From contig JAVCBZ010000039.1 in NCBI GenBank assembly GCA_030765735.1, positions 1-5,324 on the forward strand: a DNA stretch of 5,324 nt, given 5' to 3'. The position numbers were made by a program, and so were the translations under genes. Shown here piece by piece: positions 1 to 4,861 of the stretch (positions are counted from its first letter, which is position 1; each line of letters opens with the position of its first letter). Source of the DNA: Candidatus Susulua stagnicola (GTDB taxonomy: Bacteria; Omnitrophota; Gorgyraeia; Duberdicusellales; 4484-171). The notes under the pieces are model-generated. The model was not told the origin of the DNA. It searched no databases and saw nothing but the letters and a program-made list of their open reading frames with translations.

Positions 1-425
1 AATTCCTGACCTTGTAATTCAACAAATTTTAAAGCATAATCCTTGGCTTTTTTTCTAAAATCACTAGCATCTACATCATGTTTATTAGACCCTAATTCTT
101 TAAAAAGCTGATGTTCTACAGGTAAACCATGACAATCCCAGCCAATAATAAAAGGACAATCATAACCGCTAAGAATTTTATACTTAATAATTATATCTTT
201 TAAAAGTTTATTTAAGGCATGCCCTATATGAATTGTCCCATTAGCATATGGTGGACCATCATGAAGTATAAATTTTTTATTTCCTTTAAGGTTTTCTCTT
301 ATTTTTTGGTAAATACCTGAATCCTGCCAAGACGAAATAAGCTTAGGTTCTAAGACTGAAAGATTCGCCTTCATTGAAAAATTAGTACGTGGTAAATTTA
401 AAGTGTCTTTGTAATTTGGGGTCAT
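1..425 (-). CDS. ileS: Isoleucyl-tRNA synthetase, N-terminal part (cut by window edge)
   Basis: Class I aminoacyl-tRNA synthetase that charges tRNA-Ile with isoleucine in the cytoplasm. Only the first 141 codons lie in the window; the family is usually over 900 residues, so editing domain, KMSKS loop and anticodon-binding region are off the left edge. Visible landmarks are the N-terminal YKDTLNLP (residues 5-12), DGPPYANG (56-63), the ATP-binding HIGH motif (66-69), and GWDCHGLPVE (95-104). These align by eye with bacterial IleS such as that of E. coli, which also begins a few residues before a TLNLP segment. The ATG at 425-423 is chosen because an in-frame TGA lies six codons upstream and because GAAGGA (439-434) sits 8 nt before it. 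It is the last visible gene of the proC-mtnP-kinase operon, 54 bp after the kinase stop. The N terminus up to the edge shows no break. Family assignment is very secure. Confidence 0.97.
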   Translation of the reverse strand, partial: MTPNYKDTLNLPRTNFSMKANLSVLEPKLISSWQDSGIYQKIRENLKGNKKFILHDGPPYANGTIHIGHALNKLLKDIIIKYKILSGYDCPFIIGWDCHGLPVEHQLFKELGSNKHDVDASDFRKKAKDYALKFVELQGQE

Positions 426-478
426 ACTTCGATTCCTTCGTCACTCAGTATGCCCCTGAGTGAAGTCGAATGGGTCAT
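426..478. repeat. Small palindromic (REP/MITE-like) element before ileS
   Basis: The gap between the kinase stop and the ileS start is almost wholly an imperfect palindrome. An inner stem of 8 bp (TCACTCAG 441-448 with CTGAGTGA 456-463) has a 7-nt loop. An outer 5-bp stem (TTCGA 428-432 with TCGAA 466-470) is separated from it by an asymmetric internal loop. GGGTCAT occurs at 419-425 and again at 472-478 in the same orientation, so the unit may be a 53-bp insertion with a 7-bp target duplication. Alternatively GTCAT is part of the repeat. From memory, GTCAT...CTGAG...GAAG-type palindromes are dispersed in many bacterial genomes. Only one copy is in this window, so its repetitive nature is inferred. 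It has no coding capacity. Confidence 0.6.
434..439 (-). promoter_or_regulatory. Shine-Dalgarno of ileS, inside the palindrome
   Basis: GAAGGA read on the minus strand lies 8 nt before the ileS ATG. It falls in the asymmetric internal loop between the inner and outer stems of the palindromic element, so folding of the leader could affect its accessibility. That regulatory effect is inference. Confidence 0.6.
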
Positions 479-479
479 T

Positions 480-1379
480 TTAAAAATTAGTAATTTTTCT
501 AAAAATGCTTAAACGTCTTTGGACATCTGAGACAGTTACATTTTGTAATCTTCTTAGGCTAAAGTCTTCAACTGCAAAAGTTGCCATTATACTGCCATAA
601 ACAACTGCTTCCCTGAGACTCTTTTGATTGTATTTTTTAACTTTTGCTAGGTAACCCATTAATCCACCAGCAAAAGTATCACCAGCACCAGTAGGATCAT
701 AGACAGACTCTAACAAATATGCTGGAGTTGTAAAGATATGTTTTTGTGAAAACAAAAGCACTCCATGCTCGCCCTTTTTTATGATTACTACCGATGGACC
801 TAATTTCGAGATTTCTTTACCAGCCTTGACAAGATTATTCTCACCAACCAATTCCTTGGCCTCTGTTTCATTAAGAAGGCAAATATCTACTCTCCTTAAG
901 AGTTTCACTAGTTGGCTACGTTTAGTATTAATCCAATAATTCATAGTATCACAAGCAACTATTTTTGGTTTTTTAACTTGGTTTAAAACCTTTTCTTGTA
1001 TTTGAGGATCAATATTGGCTAAAAATATAAATTTATTTTTCTGATAAGCTTTCGGGATTATAGGATTAAATTCTCCGAAAACATTTAAATTGGTGCGAAT
1101 TGTTTTTGGGTTTGAAAAGTCACGACCATATTCTCCTTCCCAACGAAAGGTTTTACCTTTTTCTTTTTTTAGACCAGTTAAATCAATACCTTTATTTTTA
1201 AGGAGTTTTATATATTCATTTGGAAAATCTTGTCCAACTACAGCAACTAAATTAACTAGACTGAATACACTAGCACTTACGGCAGAAAAAGTCGCAGACC
1301 CCCCAAGAATATCCTTCTCTTTACCAAAAGGAGTTTTTATTGTATCTAGTGCAACTGAACCGACTACTAAAACACTCAT
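480..1379 (-). CDS. PfkB-family (ribokinase-like) carbohydrate/nucleoside kinase
   Basis: ATP-dependent cytoplasmic kinase of the ribokinase/PfkB superfamily, 299 residues, a normal length. Evidence is the N-terminal strand VGSVALD (6-12), the glycine pair GGSATFSA (26-33) that normally contacts the substrate, VVGQDF (47-52), NETEA (170-174), and the C-terminal PfkB signature DPTGAGDTFAGG (228-239) with Asp234 as the expected catalytic base. CDTMNYWI (143-150) and the FRWEGEYG segment (78-85) recall a conserved subfamily generally annotated only as sugar kinase; I know of no proven substrate. The ATG at 1379-1377 overlaps the mtnP stop as ATGA and has no clear Shine-Dalgarno, so translation is probably coupled to mtnP. 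That pairing suggests a substrate derived from methylthioadenosine or adenosine, such as a methylthioribose compound or a nucleoside, but this is inference. Family is certain; substrate is unknown. Confidence 0.93.
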   Translation of the reverse strand: MSVLVVGSVALDTIKTPFGKEKDILGGSATFSAVSASVFSLVNLVAVVGQDFPNEYIKLLKNKGIDLTGLKKEKGKTFRWEGEYGRDFSNPKTIRTNLNVFGEFNPIIPKAYQKNKFIFLANIDPQIQEKVLNQVKKPKIVACDTMNYWINTKRSQLVKLLRRVDICLLNETEAKELVGENNLVKAGKEISKLGPSVVIIKKGEHGVLLFSQKHIFTTPAYLLESVYDPTGAGDTFAGGLMGYLAKVKKYNQKSLREAVVYGSIMATFAVEDFSLRRLQNVTVSDVQRRLSIFRKITNF

Positions 1380-2236
1380 TTTATATATTTGTTAATTAAA
1401 ATATTTAATCTATCTTTAGTTTCTTGAGAAATAAATTCTGGTTTAGTAATTATTGCATTTTTTAAAGCTTCTTGACATTCACAGCTTTTATTGCTATCGA
1501 CAAGAGATATAAATTCCTTAAGTAAAGTTTTTGAATTAGCAACATTCTTTTTAAGGTTGGATAATATTTCATCTAAGGTTACGCTACCATGATTTGGATG
1601 CCAGCAATCATAATCAGTGACTGCTGCTAAACTTACATAGCAAATTTCAGCCTCGCGAGCTAAGCGTGCTTCAATCATATTAGTCATTCCAACAATGTCC
1701 ATTCCCCAGCTACGATAAAGGTTTGATTCTGCTAAAGTTGAGAATTGCGGTCCTTCCATATTAAGATATGTTCCGCCATAATGAGCGGTTATTTTACAAT
1801 TTTGGGCAGCTTGTTTTAGTGTTTTGGCTAAATCTTTACAAATTGGATGAGCAAAACCAACATGAGCAGTAATACCTTGATCAAAAAAAGTATATTTACG
1901 AGCTTGGTTAGTTCGATCTACAAATTGGTTAGGAATTAAAAAATCTAAAGGCTTGTATTCTTCTTTTAAGGAACCACAAGCTGAAATAGAAATTATTTTT
2001 TCAACACCAAGTTGCTTCATTCCATAAATATTTGCGCGATAATTAATTTCTGACGGATTGGATTGGTGGTGTTTCCCATGGCGAGGGAGGAAAACAATTT
2101 CTTTTCCCTCTAAATTACTAATGGTAAATTCATCTGATGGGGTACCATAAGGTGTATCTAAAGAAACTTCCTCTATTTTCTTTAGATTTTCTAAATCATA
2201 AAGCCCACTTCCACTAATTACACCTATTCTTCCCAT
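1376..2236 (-). CDS. mtnP: S-methyl-5'-thioadenosine phosphorylase
   Basis: Cytoplasmic purine nucleoside phosphorylase-fold enzyme. It splits methylthioadenosine, the by-product of polyamine and related S-adenosylmethionine reactions, with phosphate into adenine and 5-methylthioribose-1-phosphate. The 286 residues match the family length. Motifs in order are the phosphate loop GSG (9-11), LPRHGKHH (50-57), PSEINYRAN (61-69), SACGSLKEE (85-93), MEGPQFST (160-167), GMTN (183-186) and TDYDCW (207-212). The two Asp residues of the last motif favour 6-aminopurines, supporting MTA over guanosine or inosine. A Cys-rich CECQ and an AIIT segment near the C terminus are also usual. One small oddity is NMIEA (186-190), where relatives usually have Pro before the Glu. 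The start at 2236 follows the proC stop by 2 bp, with GGAG at 2251-2248 inside proC. It ends in an ATGA overlap with the kinase gene. Specificity for MTA rather than another purine nucleoside is very likely but not proven. Confidence 0.95.
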   Translation of the reverse strand: MGRIGVISGSGLYDLENLKKIEEVSLDTPYGTPSDEFTISNLEGKEIVFLPRHGKHHQSNPSEINYRANIYGMKQLGVEKIISISACGSLKEEYKPLDFLIPNQFVDRTNQARKYTFFDQGITAHVGFAHPICKDLAKTLKQAAQNCKITAHYGGTYLNMEGPQFSTLAESNLYRSWGMDIVGMTNMIEARLAREAEICYVSLAAVTDYDCWHPNHGSVTLDEILSNLKKNVANSKTLLKEFISLVDSNKSCECQEALKNAIITKPEFISQETKDRLNILINKYIK

Positions 2237-2238
2237 AA

Positions 2239-3057
2239 TTATTTTTTCTCCATATTAGCAAGGTTAGAAGAAATTTCTTTAGCTCTTTGGCAAGCCTTAT
2301 TAATGCCTAAGGCAATTATTTGATTTAATTTTTTAGCTTTAAAAACCTTTAATGCTGCCTCAGTAGTTCCTTTTTTAGAAGCAACGCTATTAACCAATGT
2401 TTTAAATTCTTCCTTTGAGGCTTTTGCTAGTTTAACGGCACCTAAAAAGGTTTGGATTATCATCCTTTTAGCTTCTTTTTTAGTAAAACCTAATTTTAGT
2501 GTCTCTTGATACATCGAATCCATAAAATAAAAAATATATCCAGGACCACTACCGCTGACTCCAGTTGCCTTATCTAGATATTTTTCATTAATTGTAATAA
2601 CTTTTCCAATGGATGAAAAAATATCTTTCACTTTTACAAGATCAGCTTTTTTAGCATTTTTCCCTTTTGAAATAAAAGAAAAAGATTCTTCTACTTTTGC
2701 AGCTAAATTTGGCATAACCCTTATTACTCTTATGCCCAATGAACGCTTTTGGAACCAAGATAATGGAATTCCAGCTGCGATACTAACTAAAAGAGGTTTT
2801 TTCTTAAGTAATACATCTTTATTCTGAGTTAGAAAAGCTTCTATATCTTGAGGCTTAATTGCTAATACAATTATTTCAGATAATCTAATCAGCGTATTAA
2901 TATCCTTTGCAAAACATAAATCTTTAGCTTTTGTTTTCTTTTTTGGGTTAGAATCATAAACCAAAACTTCATATTGGATTTTCTTGTTAAAAGCTGTTGC
3001 ACAAGAACTACCCATATTGCCAAAACCAATAACCCCAATTTTAATTTTTTTACTCAT
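2239..3057 (-). CDS. proC: Pyrroline-5-carboxylate reductase
   Basis: Cytoplasmic NAD(P)H-dependent enzyme of the last step of proline synthesis, reducing 1-pyrroline-5-carboxylate to L-proline. It has 272 residues, the usual length. The N-terminal Rossmann fold has IGFGNMGSS (10-18) and AIKPQ (66-70); RVMPN (113-117) follows. The C-terminal dimerisation and substrate region has SGSGPGY (168-174) and the family signature VASKKGTTEAAL (225-236). That signature normally reads GGTT; here Lys229 replaces the first Gly, encoded in a run AAA AAA GGA. All other signature positions fit, so I think the enzyme is active. The start at 3057 is the first Met of MSKKIKIGVIG and lacks an obvious Shine-Dalgarno. 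A candidate promoter (TTGACA) lies just upstream, giving a very short leader. It is the first gene of the operon proC-mtnP-kinase-ileS. Function is secure. Confidence 0.96.
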   Translation of the reverse strand: MSKKIKIGVIGFGNMGSSCATAFNKKIQYEVLVYDSNPKKKTKAKDLCFAKDINTLIRLSEIIVLAIKPQDIEAFLTQNKDVLLKKKPLLVSIAAGIPLSWFQKRSLGIRVIRVMPNLAAKVEESFSFISKGKNAKKADLVKVKDIFSSIGKVITINEKYLDKATGVSGSGPGYIFYFMDSMYQETLKLGFTKKEAKRMIIQTFLGAVKLAKASKEEFKTLVNSVASKKGTTEAALKVFKAKKLNQIIALGINKACQRAKEISSNLANMEKK

Positions 3058-3070
3058 AAGTGTTGATTAA

Positions 3071-3097
3071 ATTATCATAAAAGAGACACAGTGTCAA
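3071..3097 (-). promoter_or_regulatory. Candidate sigma-70 promoter for proC operon
   Basis: On the minus strand a perfect TTGACA (3097-3092) is followed after 15 bp by GATAAT (3076-3071), five of six matches to TATAAT. The spacer is shorter than the usual 16-18 bp, a weakness. The predicted start near 3064 would leave only about 7 nt before the proC ATG, in keeping with the lack of a Shine-Dalgarno there. It is the best candidate in the spacer for the leftward operon. Confidence 0.45.
3085..3095. promoter_or_regulatory. Palindrome overlapping proC -35 (possible operator)
   Basis: GACAC-A-GTGTC is a perfect 5+1+5 palindrome that covers four of the six bases of the leftward TTGACA element and the start of its spacer. 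A bound repressor there would block the proC promoter. No regulator gene is in view, and an 11-bp palindrome could arise by chance. Confidence 0.3.
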
Positions 3098-3105
3098 CGA
3101 AAACG

Positions 3106-3122
3106 TAGGATAGTAAATCCTA
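3106..3122. repeat. Inverted repeat in the divergent spacer
   Basis: TAGGAT and ATCCTA form a perfect 6-bp inverted repeat around a 5-nt AGTAA centre. It lies upstream of both candidate promoters, so it is not placed like a terminator. It might be a binding site shared by the divergent genes; that is a guess. Confidence 0.3.
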
Positions 3123-3132
3123 AAAAATGAAT

Positions 3133-3154
3133 TAACCTTACAAACTAAGGGTTA
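3133..3154. repeat. Second inverted repeat in the divergent spacer
   Basis: TAACCTTA (3133-3140) and TAAGGGTTA (3146-3154) pair around CAAAC with one bulged base. No T-run follows on either strand, so a terminator is unlikely. It is a possible protein-binding site between the proC operon and the rightward gene; function is unknown. Confidence 0.25.
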
Positions 3155-3199
3155 GTAAAAGAATGAAAAGTTTTCCCCAATAACTAATGAAATTAAAAA

Positions 3200-3228
3200 T
3201 AGGCAAATTGGGCAATTTTTGATATAAT
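3200..3228 (+). promoter_or_regulatory. Extended -10 promoter for the secreted CARDB-like gene
   Basis: TATAAT (3223-3228) is a perfect -10 preceded by TG-A (3220-3222), the extended -10 form. TAGGCA (3200-3205), four of six matches to TTGACA, sits exactly 17 bp upstream. The expected transcription start is about 3234-3236. The ATG at 3227 lies inside the -10 box and so cannot be in this transcript; the ATG at 3236 would be at its very 5' end. Confidence 0.6.
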
Positions 3229-3235
3229 GATATTA

Positions 3236-4393
3236 ATGAAAAAAATAAAAATTTATCCCAGTGGTCCTGCATTGATAGTATTGTTTTCGATTCTTTTTTT
3301 CAGCTCTCCTCTTTTCGCTAAAGAATCGATGACTAAACAACTAGTTAAGGAAAAAAAAGATTTTTATAACAATCAAATAACTATTGATAACAAATTATTT
3401 CTTAATCAAGTAGAAACAAATTTACATTATTTAATTACAATAAACAATTATACCATCAAAGTTCTTAATTCTCTATCTACAATAAGCGAACTAAGCTATT
3501 CTAATTTTATAAATATTCTTCGAAAAAAAACAAAAAAGATAATACCAGAATTAACTAACTTTAAAAAATCTGGACAAAGCATTAAGCGTTTTATTGAAGA
3601 ACGTTTTGTTCAAGAAAATAATTTAGTAGATAATCTTAATCAATTGGTTTCAAAATATCAAGAAATTAAAAAACTAGACCCTTCCTTGAATAACTTTGGT
3701 AGAGACTTTCCTTCTGAAGGCTCTTATCACTATTATGAACTTCTTTCAAAAAATCTTGAGTATACTCCTTTAGAAATTCTTAAACAAATGAACACAACTT
3801 GTAGAAATCTTGGTGAGTTTGCTATGAAGTATAAAATTGAAAGTTTAAAAAATCTTTTACCAGAAAAAATACTTTTTTTAGAAAAATCCTATAATGAGAT
3901 TACGGATTATTTAATTATTAATTTAAAGTATCTTAGTAATAACTGGGGACGCAAGATGATTTTGCAGGCCATTGAATTAGCTCAACAACAAATTCTTTTA
4001 ACTAAAAATTTTATTTCAAGCGTATCTATCAAGCTTGATTCAATAGCTACACCACAAAATGCTAAATCGCCTGACCTTGAGGTTGTATCCATTGAAATGA
4101 CTTTTAAAGAAAAAGTAAAGATAGGTACAGAAGTGAATATTGCAATAACAATAAAAAATACAGGCGACTTAACTGTTGGTTTTTCAAAAGCAAAAGTAAC
4201 CCTTCCTGATAATACAACAAAAATCTTCGATGTACCCGAACTAAAAAGTGCTCAAACTTATGTTGAACATTTAAAATATAAACTAAGTGCTTTAGGAAAA
4301 AATCAATTTAAAGTTAGAGCTAACTCAGGATTTAAAACTTGGGAATCAAACATTTCAAATAATGTAACTAAAAGAGCTCTTATCCTCCAATAG
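3236..4393 (+). CDS. Secreted protein with helical N-terminal region and CARDB-like domain
   Basis: I do not recognise the full-length protein. From the ATG at 3236 it has 385 residues. It begins with a Sec signal peptide: a charged MKKIKI start, a hydrophobic stretch at about residues 12-25, and a signal peptidase I-like SPLFA-KE site near residue 29. The mature protein should be in the periplasm or outside. Residues about 30-270 are rich in Lys, Leu, Asn and Glu, look mostly helical, and show no motif I can name. Residues about 278-378 resemble a CARDB/Ig-like beta-sandwich: SPDLEVVSIE, then VKIGTEVNIAITIKNTGD, a basic-aromatic strand region, and the closing NISNNV. Such domains usually mediate adhesion or protein contacts. 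The start at 3236 is preferred over 3227 because the latter sits inside a TATAAT box; neither has a Shine-Dalgarno. The gene is alone, divergent from proC, with its 3' end 15 bp from the convergent thioredoxin gene. Real gene: high confidence; function: unknown. Confidence 0.85.
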   Translation: MKKIKIYPSGPALIVLFSILFFSSPLFAKESMTKQLVKEKKDFYNNQITIDNKLFLNQVETNLHYLITINNYTIKVLNSLSTISELSYSNFINILRKKTKKIIPELTNFKKSGQSIKRFIEERFVQENNLVDNLNQLVSKYQEIKKLDPSLNNFGRDFPSEGSYHYYELLSKNLEYTPLEILKQMNTTCRNLGEFAMKYKIESLKNLLPEKILFLEKSYNEITDYLIINLKYLSNNWGRKMILQAIELAQQQILLTKNFISSVSIKLDSIATPQNAKSPDLEVVSIEMTFKEKVKIGTEVNIAITIKNTGDLTVGFSKAKVTLPDNTTKIFDVPELKSAQTYVEHLKYKLSALGKNQFKVRANSGFKTWESNISNNVTKRALILQ

Positions 4394-4408
4394 CCAGCTT
4401 GTTAGTTT

Positions 4409-4861
4409 TTATTTCTCTTCAAAAACTTTTTCTAAAAGTTCATTATCCAAGTAATACGATTTAAAGGCCGGTTCACCATTTTTAAAAAAAATATAGGTAG
4501 GTATACCTGTAACTGAAAATTTTTGGGCAATATACCCTTCTTGGTCTAATATGATTTTATTTTTTATAGTGCTGTTTAAATCTTTTGCATTAGTATAGGC
4601 TTTAACTGATGACTTATTTTCTCCAGTATTAATATACCAGACACTAATATCTTTGAAAAATATGCGTTTTTCTGAAAGGCGGCCAAGCTCACGACGACAA
4701 CTAGGGCACCAAGTGGCCCAAAGGAGTAAAACAGTATTTTCCTGAGAAATCATCTTATCATAAGTTATACTTTCATCGTTTAAAATAGAAAAATTTCGCT
4801 GAGCAGCAAAGCTTGGAGCTATAAAACAAAAAAACAGTAAAATTAAAATAATTTTTTTCAT
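4409..4861 (-). CDS. Secreted thioredoxin-like protein, TlpA/ResA type
   Basis: Periplasmic thiol-disulfide oxidoreductase of the thioredoxin fold, 150 residues. An N-terminal signal peptide (MKKII, hydrophobic residues 4-15, cleavage near PSFA-A at 19/20) exports it. The active site is WATWCPSC with Cys52 and Cys55, followed by RRE, as in TlpA/ResA/CcmG proteins that reduce disulfides in the envelope. The cis-proline is in TGIPT (Pro121), and ILDQEGYIAQKF precedes it as usual. Cys12 lies inside the signal peptide and is not a lipobox. The open frame extends upstream to 4948, but the start at 4861 is chosen: it opens the signal peptide, has AAAGG (4873-4869) 7 nt before it, and overlaps the upstream stop as ATGA. 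The upstream gene encodes its probable electron donor. Whether it serves cytochrome c maturation, sulfide or peroxide metabolism, or general disulfide reduction cannot be read here. Confidence 0.92.
   Translation of the reverse strand: MKKIILILLFFCFIAPSFAAQRNFSILNDESITYDKMISQENTVLLLWATWCPSCRRELGRLSEKRIFFKDISVWYINTGENKSSVKAYTNAKDLNSTIKNKIILDQEGYIAQKFSVTGIPTYIFFKNGEPAFKSYYLDNELLEKVFEEK

Noticed and set aside
426..478. Intrinsic terminator after the kinase gene
   Set aside because: On the minus strand the hairpin is not followed by a T-run, and the next gene ileS is in the same direction just after it.
1090..1395. Plus-strand open frame of 101 codons
   Set aside because: It is antisense to the well-supported PfkB kinase gene, has no recognisable motif and no clear ribosome site.
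2609..2827. Plus-strand open frame of 72 codons
   Set aside because: It lies antisense inside proC, whose motifs fix the minus-strand frame; composition is that of a shadow frame.
4372..4381. AAGAGCTCTT palindrome as a terminator for the secreted-protein gene
   Set aside because: It has no loop and sits inside the coding region with no T-run directly after it.
4424..4440. AACTTTT/AAAAGTT hairpin as a terminator for the thioredoxin gene
   Set aside because: It is wholly A-T apart from one pair near the base, lies before the stop codon, and is followed by only a short T-run; too weak to call.
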